Of a stretch of 64,000 nt of DNA, positions 1-8,431 are shown in pieces (the stretch's first letter is position 1; each line of letters opens with the position of its first letter). Origin of the DNA: Trichococcus shcherbakoviae (GTDB taxonomy: Bacteria > Bacillota > Bacilli > Lactobacillales > Aerococcaceae); assembly GCF_963666195.1 (NCBI RefSeq), contig NZ_OY762653.1:2778501-2842500 (forward strand), read 5' to 3'. Below the pieces are notes generated by a model, which was given only the letters and a program-made list of their open reading frames with translations, was not told where the DNA came from and did not search any database. A program made the translations under genes and the position numbers.

Positions 1-1046
1 TGAACGGACAGGCAATCAACCCTGTAGCGCGTGACTATCCGGATGAGTTCATCCAAACGGGAATTTCCGCCATCGACCACCTGAACACACTTGTAAGAGG
101 GCAAAAACTTCCTGTTTTCTCCGGTTCAGGTTTGCCGCATAAAGAATTGGCTGCACAGATTGCCCGTCAAGCAACGGTTTTGAACAGCGATGAAAAATTT
201 GCGGTTGTATTTGCAGCCATGGGGATCACTTTTGAAGAAAAAGAATATTTCATGGAAGATTTCCGCAAGACAGGGGCGATCGATCGCTCAGTCATGTTCA
301 TCAACTTGGCGAACGACCCAGCCATCGAACGTATTGCCACACCAAAAATGGCTTTGACGGTCGCGGAATATCTGGCCTACGAAAAGGACATGCACGTCCT
401 GGTAATCATGACTGACATGACCAACTATTGTGAGGCTTTGCGTGAAATTTCAGCAGCCCGTCGTGAAGTGCCGGGTCGCCGTGGTTATCCAGGGTACCTG
501 TACACGAACCTTTCCACCTTGTATGAGCGTGCAGGCCGTATCATCGGCAAAAAAGGCTCAGTGACTCAAATCCCGATCCTTTCCATGCCGGAGGATGACA
601 TTACGCATCCGATCCCGGATTTGACCGGTTACATCACGGAAGGCCAGATCATCCTTTCGCGTGAGTTGAACAACTCAGGCATCAAGCCGCCGATCAATGT
701 GTTGCCTTCGCTTTCCCGTCTGAAAGACAAAGGTACCGGTGAAGGCAAGACAAGAAAAGACCATGCTCCAACCATGAACCAGTTGTTTGCGGCTTACGCA
801 AAAGGAAAACAGGCAAAAGAATTGGCTGTCATCCTAGGGGAGTCCGCCTTGTCCAAGACAGACAAACTGTATGTGCAGTTCACGAAACGTTTCGAAGAAG
901 AATACATCAATCAAGGATTCTATACGAACCGAACGATCGAAGAGACTTTGGCTTTGGGTTGGGAACTGTTGTCCATCCTGCCTGTAACGGAACTTAAGAG
1001 AATCAAGAGCGATATGATCGATGAGTTTATGCCGAAGGGAGAGTGA
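1..1046 (+). CDS. ntpB: V-type ATPase subunit B (5' end outside window)
   Basis: The reading frame is open from the left edge (first full codon at base 3), so the true start lies upstream; about 347 C-terminal residues of a protein usually near 458 residues are visible. It is the non-catalytic nucleotide-binding subunit of the V1 head of an ion-translocating V-type ATPase. The degenerate P-loop SGSGLPHKE replaces the canonical GxxGxGKT, as expected for subunit B, and the conserved [13 protein letters not shown] and [13 protein letters not shown] segments follow. ntpD starts six bases after the stop, matching the A-B-D order of Enterococcus-type ntp operons. Whether Na+ or H+ is moved cannot be told from this subunit. 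Family assignment is firm. Confidence 0.97.
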   Translation, partial: NGQAINPVARDYPDEFIQTGISAIDHLNTLVRGQKLPVFSGSGLPHKELAAQIARQATVLNSDEKFAVVFAAMGITFEEKEYFMEDFRKTGAIDRSVMFINLANDPAIERIATPKMALTVAEYLAYEKDMHVLVIMTDMTNYCEALREISAARREVPGRRGYPGYLYTNLSTLYERAGRIIGKKGSVTQIPILSMPEDDITHPIPDLTGYITEGQIILSRELNNSGIKPPINVLPSLSRLKDKGTGEGKTRKDHAPTMNQLFAAYAKGKQAKELAVILGESALSKTDKLYVQFTKRFEEEYINQGFYTNRTIEETLALGWELLSILPVTELKRIKSDMIDEFMPKGE

Positions 1047-1052
1047 TCGTCC

Positions 1053-1688
1053 ATGGCTAGATTGAATGTAAAGCCAACCCGGATGGAACTGTCCAACTTG
1101 AAATCGCGTCTGGTACTATCCACCCGCGGTCATAAACTGCTGAAGGATAAGCAAGATGAACTGATGCGTCAATTCATCTTGCTTATCCGCGAAAACAACA
1201 TCCTGAGGGATGAAGTCGAAAAAGAACTGACCGCCTCCATGCGTTCTTTCGTGGTAGCCAAGTCGCTTCTGAATGAGGCTTTCATTGAAGAATTGTTCGC
1301 TGTACCGGCTACGGCGGTTGAATTGGACATCCAAGAAAAAAATATCATGAGTGTCGTCGTTCCCCAAATGAACTTTTCGATAGCCGACAAAAACGATAAA
1401 TCCACGGATTTACAGTACGGCTACGTAAACTCAAACGGTGAACTGGATGATGCGATCAAAAAGATCGAAGATATCCTTCCGAAATTGCTTAAATTATCGG
1501 AAATCGAAAAAACATGCCAACTTCTTGCCGATGAGATCGAAAAGACAAGAAGGCGCGTAAATGCATTGGAATACAAAATGATTCCCCAGTTGCAGGAGAC
1601 GATTCGTTACATCCAAATGAAACTCGAAGAGAACGAGCGCTCCAGCATCGTCCGAATGATGAAAGTCAAAGACATGGGTGCTTCATGA
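1053..1688 (+). CDS. ntpD: V-type ATPase subunit D (central stalk)
   Basis: This 211-residue protein is the rotor-shaft subunit D that transmits rotation between the V1 head and the membrane ring. It begins [17 protein letters not shown], the conserved subunit D N-terminus, and is predicted to be long N- and C-terminal helices (coiled coil) around a short middle part; the length is normal. The ATG is only six bases after ntpB and is preceded by AAGGGAGAG at the end of that gene. A strong terminator follows the stop by ten bases, so ntpD is the last gene of the ATPase operon. Confidence 0.96.
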   Translation: MARLNVKPTRMELSNLKSRLVLSTRGHKLLKDKQDELMRQFILLIRENNILRDEVEKELTASMRSFVVAKSLLNEAFIEELFAVPATAVELDIQEKNIMSVVVPQMNFSIADKNDKSTDLQYGYVNSNGELDDAIKKIEDILPKLLKLSEIEKTCQLLADEIEKTRRRVNALEYKMIPQLQETIRYIQMKLEENERSSIVRMMKVKDMGAS

Positions 1689-1697
1689 TGCCGCCAA

Positions 1698-1735
1698 AAG
1701 AACAAGACAGGGATATCCTTGTCTTGTTCTTTTTT
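1698..1735 (+). terminator. Rho-independent terminator of the ntp operon
   Basis: AAGAACAAGACA (1698-1709) pairs with TGTCTTGTTCTT (1720-1731) around a short loop and is followed by a run of T. It separates the ATPase operon from gmk. Confidence 0.9.
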
Positions 1736-1842
1736 GTCTTTCCGACCATCCAGAGCGGTAACTGTATCCGATTCAGCAGTGCAGTTGCTGAAAACGGGAA
1801 ATGATAAAATGTTGGCGGAAGACCCCGGTAAAGGTTTTAACC

Positions 1843-1873
1843 TTGACGAAATTGTGTTAAACTATGAAATAAT
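1843..1873 (+). promoter_or_regulatory. Candidate sigma-A promoter for gmk-rpoZ
   Basis: TTGACG (1843-1848) and AATAAT (1868-1873) are separated by 19 bases, slightly longer than ideal. The rest of the 1736-1935 spacer shows no gene. The assignment is tentative. Confidence 0.4.
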
Positions 1874-1935
1874 AAACAGAACGCCGCATTAGGCTGTACG
1901 ATGCTGTAAAAATATAATTGGATGGTGGGCATTAA

Positions 1936-2547
1936 ATGACAGAAAAAGGATTGTTGATTGTCTTATCCGGACCTTCGGGAGTAGGCAAAGGGACTGTGAG
2001 ACAAGCAATTTTTTCTCGTGGTGAACGGGAGTTCATATATTCAATTTCCGCTACGACCCGCAAAGCGCGCGAAGGGGAAGTGGATGGCAAAGATTATTTC
2101 TTCAAGGAAAGAGAAGAATTCGAGAGAATGATCGCCGATAATGAACTGTTGGAATATACCGAGTATGTTGGCAATTACTATGGTACGCCAATCGACTATG
2201 TAAGAAGAACGTTGGATACGGGAAAAGATATTTTTCTGGAGATCGAAGTTCAAGGTGCCATGCAAGTGAAGGAACGGATGCCTGAAGGGATATTCATCTT
2301 CTTGACGCCTCCTGATATGACTGAACTGGAATCACGTATCGTAAATCGCGGTACGGACGAATCCCCGATCATCAAGCAAAGAATGGAAAAGGCTATTGAA
2401 GAGCTTAGTTTGATGCGTTATTATGATTATGCGGTAGAAAACGACACAGTAGAGAATGCGGTACAGAAAGTGCTTGGCATCATCCAAAGCGAACACTTGA
2501 AAGTTTCACGGATTCTGGATACCATCTGTGCGGATGAAAGGGAGTAA
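1936..2547 (+). CDS. gmk: Guanylate kinase
   Basis: This cytosolic enzyme of 203 residues phosphorylates GMP (and dGMP) to GDP with ATP, an essential step of purine nucleotide synthesis and (p)ppGpp metabolism. The Walker A loop GPSGVGKGT is at residues 12-20, the GMP-binding segment [19 protein letters not shown] follows, and the lid-like region lies around residues 120-150. Length is typical. The ATG at 1936 follows a GATGGTGGG-like Shine-Dalgarno. rpoZ starts six bases after the stop, so the two are cotranscribed as in other Firmicutes. Confidence 0.97.
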   Translation: MTEKGLLIVLSGPSGVGKGTVRQAIFSRGEREFIYSISATTRKAREGEVDGKDYFFKEREEFERMIADNELLEYTEYVGNYYGTPIDYVRRTLDTGKDIFLEIEVQGAMQVKERMPEGIFIFLTPPDMTELESRIVNRGTDESPIIKQRMEKAIEELSLMRYYDYAVENDTVENAVQKVLGIIQSEHLKVSRILDTICADERE

Positions 2548-2553
2548 ATTATT

Positions 2554-2769
2554 ATGATGTTATATCCTTCGATCGATAAATTGTTGGAGCAAGTGGATTC
2601 AAAATATTCAATGGTCATTCTTTCAAGCAAAAGAGCGCACCAATTGCACGATCGCTCAGAGCCTTTATTGGACACTTACCAGTCATTCAAGAATGTTGGA
2701 CGTGCGCTGGAAGAAGTAGTTGCCGGCGAATTGGAAATCGATCCGAAATCCATCATCCCTGAAAGATAA
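2554..2769 (+). CDS. rpoZ: RNA polymerase omega subunit
   Basis: This 71-residue omega subunit helps fold and hold the beta' subunit in the RNA polymerase core. The N-terminus MMLYPSIDKLLEQVDSKYS and the helix SSKRAHQL are diagnostic of the family. Either of two adjacent methionine codons (2554, 2557) may be used. It follows gmk by six bases and is closed by a terminator; the next gene, priA, has its own promoter. Confidence 0.95.
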   Translation: MMLYPSIDKLLEQVDSKYSMVILSSKRAHQLHDRSEPLLDTYQSFKNVGRALEEVVAGELEIDPKSIIPER

Positions 2770-2789
2770 CAGAATAGGAATGAAAAAAG

Positions 2790-2833
2790 ACTACTGTTTT
2801 TGAACTTCAAAATCAGTAGTTTTATTTTTTTGA
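2790..2833 (+). terminator. Rho-independent terminator of gmk-rpoZ
   Basis: ACTACTG (2790-2796) pairs with CAGTAGT (2814-2820); an inner TGAA/TTCA helix extends the hairpin, and a T-rich tract follows. Confidence 0.8.
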
Positions 2834-2876
2834 TGCCGAAAATCTCAGGGAAGACTTTATCGGCATAATTTAGTAA

Positions 2877-2882
2877 TATAAT
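2877..2882 (+). promoter_or_regulatory. Candidate -10 box for priA
   Basis: A perfect TATAAT lies 30 bases before the priA start; no good -35 hexamer is visible at the right distance. Its position between a terminator and priA supports a promoter here. Confidence 0.45.
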
Positions 2883-2911
2883 GGTTAGAAAAAGAAGGGG
2901 GAGGGCTTTAT

Positions 2912-5317
2912 TTGCAAATTGCAAAAGTGATTGTCGATATACCTGCAATGCAGACCAATCGTCCCTTTGACTATGCGATCCCTCCTGCTATGGAGCATAA
3001 ATTAGGCAAGGGCATGCGGGTTGAGGTGCCTTTCAACAAACGCATGATCCAAGGGTTCATAACGGAAATTTCTGATCATACCGATTTTGAAGGGGAACTG
3101 AAAGAAATCATCCAACCTTTGGATATCGAGCCAGCTTTGACCGAAGAACTGCTTCTGTTGGGCGAGGAAATGGCGGAAACTGTTTATGCCTATCGGATCC
3201 ATTGTTATCAGACGATGTTGCCGCCTTTGATGAAGGCAAAGTACGAAAAAGAAATTGAGATTGTCGATGAATTGGATGAGGAGTCTTTCTACGGACTTTT
3301 TCAAGGGAAAAGCAAAATGAGTTGGGAAGATGCCGTCGACCGCGGCATTTTGCCGCAACTGATCGAATTGAAACGAGCCGGGAAGATTGAAGTCAATTAC
3401 ATCCTGAAAAATCAGGCAAAGGCAAAAACGGTGCAGGTCTATTATTCCGATCTGGAAATGGACAGTTTGGAAGACGCATACCGCAGCCTGAAAAAGTCGG
3501 CCAAACAACAGCAAGCCTTGTTGGCGGCAATCATGTCCATGAACGGAACCCCGCTGACGTCCAAAGAATACAAGGATCAATTCGATATCGGTTCAAGCAC
3601 AATCAGGACCGGCGTAGAGAAGGGCTGGCTAAAAGCGGCGGACCGGGAAATCCTCCGGGATCCCTTTAAGGATAGGCTGTTCAAAAAAACCGAAGCGCTG
3701 CCCCTTTCGGACGAACAAACGGCAGCTTTCCGGACGATGGGTGCCAGCATCAAGGAAGAACGCCATGCGGTTTTTCTGTTGCAAGGTGTAACGGGAAGCG
3801 GCAAGACCGAAGTATACCTTCAATTGATCGCTGAAGTGATCAATCAAGGCAAGACTGCCTTGATGCTCGTACCCGAAATCGCTTTGACCCCGCAGATGGT
3901 CAACCACTTCAAGAGCCGCTTCGGTAACCGCGTGGCAGTGATGCACAGTGCGTTGTCATCGGGTGAGAAATACGACGAGTGGCGCAAAATCCACCGCGGC
4001 GATGCTGATGTCGTAGTTGGAGCCCGTTCTTCCATTTTTGCTCCGGTTGAGAATCTCGGGATCATCATTATGGATGAAGAACACGAGAGCACGTATAAAC
4101 AGGACGAAAATCCGAAGTATCATGCCCGGAATGTAGCGATCTGGCGCGGTCAGCATAACCATTGTCCGGTAGTTCTGGGAAGCGCGACGCCTTCGCTGGA
4201 GTCGCGGGCCAGGGCGCAAAAAAAGGTTTACACATTGGTAGAATTGAAGGGACGCTTCAATCAACGCGCGCTGCCCCAAGTCGAAATTGTCGATATGCGT
4301 GAGGAGTTCAAAGCGAACAACCGCAGCAGCTTTTCTGTGATGCTTCAGGAAAAGATCACGGATCGTCTGCATAAGAAACAGCAGATTGTGCTGATGCTGA
4401 ACAAAAGAGGCTATTCCTCTTTCATCATGTGCCGGGATTGCGGTTTCGTCCTCGAGTGCCCGAACTGTGACATCAGTCTGACTTTGCATATGGACAGCAA
4501 AACGATGAAGTGCCATTACTGCGGCCATGAGGAAGCAATCCCCAACACCTGTCCGAAATGCAAGGGCCACAATTTCCGTTACTACGGTACGGGAACCCAA
4601 AAAATAGAGGAAGAACTGCAGGCACTCTTCCCGGAGGCGCGCATTTTGCGCATGGATGTGGATACCACCCGCAAGAAAGGCGGCCATGAGGCTATCCTGT
4701 CGGCATTCGGAAGAGGAGAGGCAGACATCTTGCTGGGCACGCAGATGATCGCAAAAGGATTGGACTTTCCGAACATCACGTTGGTCGGTGTCATCAATGC
4801 GGATACTTCATTGGGGCTGCCGGATTTCCGGTCTTCGGAGAGGACGTTCCAGCTGCTGACCCAAGTCAGCGGCCGTGCAGGTCGCGCTGAGTTGTCCGGG
4901 GAGGTGGTGGTGCAATCCTATAATCCGGATCATTATGCCATCCTTTTTGCCCAACAGCACAATTACGAAGGCTTTTACCGTACCGAGATGTCGCTCCGGC
5001 ATAAAGCGGGTTATCCGCCTTATTTTTATACCGCGCTGATCACCGTGAGCAACCCGGATGAAAAGAAAGCGCAGAAGAAAATTTATGAAATCCATGAGAT
5101 CCTTCAAAAAAAGCTTGAACCTGACACAATCATGCTCGGGCCATCAAAGGGATCCATCGCGAGAGTGAACAACCGCTATTATTTTCAGATATTAGTGAAA
5201 TACAAACAGGGAACCAAACTACATCCGGCATTGAAACAGATTTTGGATGAGTCACAAAAAGAAAATGCACGCGGTCTCTATATTTCAATCGATTCAGAGC
5301 CGGTCAATTTCTTCTAG
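2912..5317 (+). CDS. priA: Primosomal protein N', replication restart helicase
   Basis: PriA (801 residues) recognises stalled forks and D-loops and reloads the replicative helicase. An N-terminal 3'-DNA-binding domain (about 1-110) and winged-helix region precede the helicase core, with Walker A GVTGSGKT at 292-299 and DEEH at 388-391. A zinc region with paired CxxC motifs (CRDCGF, CPNCD, CHYCG, CPKC) lies around residues 505-550, and the second helicase lobe carries SGRAGRAE. The start is TTG, chosen because AAGAAGGGGGAGG ends about eight bases before it and the family N-terminus begins there. It heads the priA-fmt-rsmB-stp-pknB run. Confidence 0.96.
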   Translation: MQIAKVIVDIPAMQTNRPFDYAIPPAMEHKLGKGMRVEVPFNKRMIQGFITEISDHTDFEGELKEIIQPLDIEPALTEELLLLGEEMAETVYAYRIHCYQTMLPPLMKAKYEKEIEIVDELDEESFYGLFQGKSKMSWEDAVDRGILPQLIELKRAGKIEVNYILKNQAKAKTVQVYYSDLEMDSLEDAYRSLKKSAKQQQALLAAIMSMNGTPLTSKEYKDQFDIGSSTIRTGVEKGWLKAADREILRDPFKDRLFKKTEALPLSDEQTAAFRTMGASIKEERHAVFLLQGVTGSGKTEVYLQLIAEVINQGKTALMLVPEIALTPQMVNHFKSRFGNRVAVMHSALSSGEKYDEWRKIHRGDADVVVGARSSIFAPVENLGIIIMDEEHESTYKQDENPKYHARNVAIWRGQHNHCPVVLGSATPSLESRARAQKKVYTLVELKGRFNQRALPQVEIVDMREEFKANNRSSFSVMLQEKITDRLHKKQQIVLMLNKRGYSSFIMCRDCGFVLECPNCDISLTLHMDSKTMKCHYCGHEEAIPNTCPKCKGHNFRYYGTGTQKIEEELQALFPEARILRMDVDTTRKKGGHEAILSAFGRGEADILLGTQMIAKGLDFPNITLVGVINADTSLGLPDFRSSERTFQLLTQVSGRAGRAELSGEVVVQSYNPDHYAILFAQQHNYEGFYRTEMSLRHKAGYPPYFYTALITVSNPDEKKAQKKIYEIHEILQKKLEPDTIMLGPSKGSIARVNNRYYFQILVKYKQGTKLHPALKQILDESQKENARGLYISIDSEPVNFF

Positions 5318-5328
5318 GAGGTATACAA

Positions 5329-6282
5329 ATGAAAAAAATCATTTTTATGGGCACCCCGGAATTTTCAGTGCCCATTTTAGAGGCTTTATTGCAGCATGGG
5401 TATGACGTGATCGCAGTTGTTACACAACCGGACCGCCCGGTAGGCAGAAAGAAAATATTGACGCCTTCTCCGGTGAAGGAAGCCGCACTGAAGCATGGTC
5501 TGCCGGTCTATCAGCCGGAAAAAATTTCCGGTTCACCGGAAATGGATGAACTGATTGCCTTGAAGCCGGACCTGATCGTGACAGCGGCCTATGGGCAATT
5601 TCTGCCGGTTAAGCTGCTGAACACTCCACGTTTCCGCTCCATCAATGTGCATGCTTCTTTGTTGCCGAAATATCGCGGAGGCGCTCCTGTCCATTACGCC
5701 ATCATTAATGGGGAAAAAGAAACAGGGGTCTCCATCATGTACATGGAGAAAAAAATGGATGCCGGGGCTGTGTTGGCGCAAAAAGCCATACCCATCACGG
5801 AGGCAGATGATGTTGGGACGATGTTTCTGAAGTTGAGCGACCTGGGTAAAAATCTTTTGATCGAAACATTGCCTGATTTTTTCCAAGACAAACTCGTGCC
5901 GCAAGAACAGGATGAATCCGCAGCCACCTTTTCGCCAAACATCAAGCGCGAAGAGGAACGCATCGATTGGTCCAAAACGGCTGCACAAGTGGCCTGCCAA
6001 GTCCGAGGCATGCGTCCATGGCCAGTGGCTCATACGCTTTTGGGCGGGCAACGGATCAAAGTATGGGCGGGACAGGCTGTCGAAACGAGTACGACCGATG
6101 AACCCGGAACTGTTTTTGCAACAGACAAGGAAGCCCTTTATGTAGCCTGCGGAGCGGGCACCGTTTTCAAAATGACGGAACTCCAACCTGCAGGGAAAAA
6201 ACGCATGTCAGCAGCGGATTACTTGCGGGGCAGCGCCTGCGAAATACAAGAAGGTACAAGGTTTGATACAGATGGACAATAA
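5329..6282 (+). CDS. fmt: Methionyl-tRNA formyltransferase
   Basis: This enzyme (317 residues) formylates initiator Met-tRNA with 10-formyl-tetrahydrofolate. The Rossmann-type N-terminal domain begins IIFMGTPEFSV; the catalytic triad is visible as N106 and H108 (in NVHASLLPKYRGGAP) and D144. The C-terminal tRNA-binding OB-like domain begins near residue 205. AGGAGGT sits a proper distance before the ATG, 11 bases after priA. The 3' end overlaps the start region of rsmB, indicating translational coupling. Confidence 0.97.
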   Translation: MKKIIFMGTPEFSVPILEALLQHGYDVIAVVTQPDRPVGRKKILTPSPVKEAALKHGLPVYQPEKISGSPEMDELIALKPDLIVTAAYGQFLPVKLLNTPRFRSINVHASLLPKYRGGAPVHYAIINGEKETGVSIMYMEKKMDAGAVLAQKAIPITEADDVGTMFLKLSDLGKNLLIETLPDFFQDKLVPQEQDESAATFSPNIKREEERIDWSKTAAQVACQVRGMRPWPVAHTLLGGQRIKVWAGQAVETSTTDEPGTVFATDKEALYVACGAGTVFKMTELQPAGKKRMSAADYLRGSACEIQEGTRFDTDGQ

Positions 6283-7636
6283 ACTTAAAAACAAAATCAA
6301 GCATACGGTCCGTTATCTGGCTGTCGATATATTGGAGAGCGTAGAGAAGGAAGGCGCGTATTCCAATCTGTTGCTGAACAAAGTCATCCAATCCGAAAAG
6401 TTATCCCCTAAGGATGCCGGCCTGTTGACGGAGATTGTCTATGGCGTCATCCAGCGGAAAATGACTTTGGATTATGGCCTCTCGGGATACATCAAAGATC
6501 CCAAAAAACAACTTTCTTGGGTGACTAACTTATTGCGTGTCTCCGCCTATCAGATGGTCTATTTGACGAAGGTTCCGGATCATGCCGTCCTTTTCGATGC
6601 GGTTGAGATAGCGAAAGCTAAGGGCCATGCGGGCGTCGCCAGTTATGTGAACGGTGTGCTGCGTAATGTGCAACGCAATGGGCTGCGCGACTGGAAAACC
6701 ATCAGCAACGCCAAGAAACGCATCAGCGTGGGGGCCAGCATGCCGAAGTGGCTCGTCGCCTATTTCATTGAAAAAATCGGTATCGAGGAGACCGAAAAAA
6801 TGGCTTTTTCCTTATTGGAAGATCCCTTTGTATCGGTCAGACTGCAGTCACAGGCAATGTCCCGGGAAGCGGCGCTCGAACAGTTGCAAGCAGAGGGTTA
6901 CGATGTGGTCCCAAGTCCAGTTTCGCCTTCCGGCATCCGGATCCGCGGCGGGAAAATCGTTGACTCCCCGCTATTCAAAGAGGGCATCCTTACAATTCAG
7001 GACGAATCGAGTCAATTGGTCGCACCAGTCGGAGAACTGGAAAAGGACTTTCTCGTATTGGACAGCTGTGCCGCACCGGGCGGGAAGACTACGCACATGG
7101 CCAGTTATATCTCGGCTTCGGAAAACGGCAAAGTCATCGCCTTGGATATGTATGAGCACAAGATAGGCTTGATCAATCAAAATGCCGAGCGTCTGCACGT
7201 ATCCGATCGCATTGAAACCCGGGTGCTGGATGCGAAAGAAGCAGGCAAAGCATTTGCACCGGAATCCTTTGATGTCATCTTCGTCGATGCACCCTGTTCG
7301 GGGTTAGGGTTGATGCGCAGAAAGCCGGATATCAAATATGTGAAAAATGCGCAGGACTTTCTGGACCTGCATCAAGAACAACTTCGGATCCTCGACTCCG
7401 TCAGTTCATTGTTAAAAAAAGGTGGACGTTTGGTATACAGTACATGTACACTTACTGAAGAAGAGAATCAAATGACTGTCCAGACATTCATTGAAAATCA
7501 TGCCGAATTTGCGATTGTTCCGGTACGCTCCGATTATTTGGATAAAAAATCTTTCACTCATGAAGGGTTTGTGCAGATTTATCCGCATGATTACGGAACT
7601 GATGGTTTCTTCATCAGTTGTATGGTAAAGAGGTAA
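6272..7636 (+). CDS. rsmB: 16S rRNA m5C967 methyltransferase
   Basis: RsmB uses S-adenosylmethionine to methylate C967 of 16S rRNA. An N-terminal NusB-like RNA-binding domain (about 1-140) is followed by the methyltransferase core: SAM loop DSCAAPGGKTTHM near residue 264, DAPCSGLG near 340 with the release cysteine, and STCTLTEEEN near 390 with the nucleophile cysteine. The ATG at 6272 (454 residues) is preferred; an in-frame TTG at 6263 with AAGAAGG upstream would add three residues and cannot be excluded. Both starts lie inside the end of fmt. Confidence 0.95.
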   Translation: MDNKLKNKIKHTVRYLAVDILESVEKEGAYSNLLLNKVIQSEKLSPKDAGLLTEIVYGVIQRKMTLDYGLSGYIKDPKKQLSWVTNLLRVSAYQMVYLTKVPDHAVLFDAVEIAKAKGHAGVASYVNGVLRNVQRNGLRDWKTISNAKKRISVGASMPKWLVAYFIEKIGIEETEKMAFSLLEDPFVSVRLQSQAMSREAALEQLQAEGYDVVPSPVSPSGIRIRGGKIVDSPLFKEGILTIQDESSQLVAPVGELEKDFLVLDSCAAPGGKTTHMASYISASENGKVIALDMYEHKIGLINQNAERLHVSDRIETRVLDAKEAGKAFAPESFDVIFVDAPCSGLGLMRRKPDIKYVKNAQDFLDLHQEQLRILDSVSSLLKKGGRLVYSTCTLTEEENQMTVQTFIENHAEFAIVPVRSDYLDKKSFTHEGFVQIYPHDYGTDGFFISCMVKR

Positions 7637-7663
7637 ATGATAAGAAAGAATTGAGGGGAAAGA

Positions 7664-8431
7664 ATGCAGATAGCCTTCAAAAGTGATAGAGGCAAAAATA
7701 GAGCAATCAATCAAGATTATGTGAGTTATTTCGTCAATGAAGCCCAGCAGCCGCTCATGATCGTATGCGATGGCATGGGTGGCCATAAGGCTGGCGACGT
7801 CGCCAGTGAGATGGGGGTATCCCATCTGGGGGCAGCCTGGAAAGGATCCCGTTTCACGAGCAGCGAAGAATTGTCCCGCTGGCTGATCGCCAACATCCAG
7901 CGCGTCAATGATCTGGTTTTTCAAAAATCTTTGGATTACAGCGACTTGGATGGAATGGGTACGACTTTGGTGGCGGCTGCCGTCGTTGGCAAGGAAGTCA
8001 TTATTGCCAATATCGGCGACAGTCGGGCTTACGTCTACAGAAATTATAAACTCCGTCAAATCACGGAGGATCATTCCTTGGTGAATGAATTCATCAAATC
8101 AGGGGAAATAACCCCGGAGGAAGCACAACATCATCCAAGAAAGAACATTTTGACGCGCTCCTTGGGCGTTTCCCGGAAACTGGATATCGATATCTTGGCT
8201 ATGCCGCTTGTGCAGGGCGATCTGTTGTTGCTTTGCTCCGATGGTTTGACTAACATGATGGATGATGAAGAGATCGCCCAGATGCTGAAGGAATGGCTTC
8301 CTCTGGAAGAAAAAGTCCTTTCCTTGGTCGATAAAGCGAATGTAGCTGGCGGCCTGGATAATATCACAGTCCTTTTGGCTGATTTTACGGATAGAGAGGG
8401 GGAACCGCTGTGGAGGCAGGAAAGAAATTAG
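7664..8431 (+). CDS. stp: PP2C-type Ser/Thr protein phosphatase
   Basis: This 255-residue cytosolic PPM/PP2C phosphatase removes phosphate from proteins modified by the adjacent kinase PknB and so balances cell wall and division signalling. Metal-binding motifs are DGMGGHKAGD, GDSRAYVYR and SDGLTNMM, with a further aspartate in GLDNITVLLAD. The ATG follows GAGGGGAAAG. The stop lies 22 bases inside pknB, so the two are translationally coupled, as in most Firmicutes. Confidence 0.95.
   Translation: MQIAFKSDRGKNRAINQDYVSYFVNEAQQPLMIVCDGMGGHKAGDVASEMGVSHLGAAWKGSRFTSSEELSRWLIANIQRVNDLVFQKSLDYSDLDGMGTTLVAAAVVGKEVIIANIGDSRAYVYRNYKLRQITEDHSLVNEFIKSGEITPEEAQHHPRKNILTRSLGVSRKLDIDILAMPLVQGDLLLLCSDGLTNMMDDEEIAQMLKEWLPLEEKVLSLVDKANVAGGLDNITVLLADFTDREGEPLWRQERN

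Noticed and set aside
3956-4687. Open frame of about 243 codons antisense to priA
   Set aside because: It lies wholly inside the well-supported priA gene, has no ribosome site, and its composition is that of a complementary-strand shadow.
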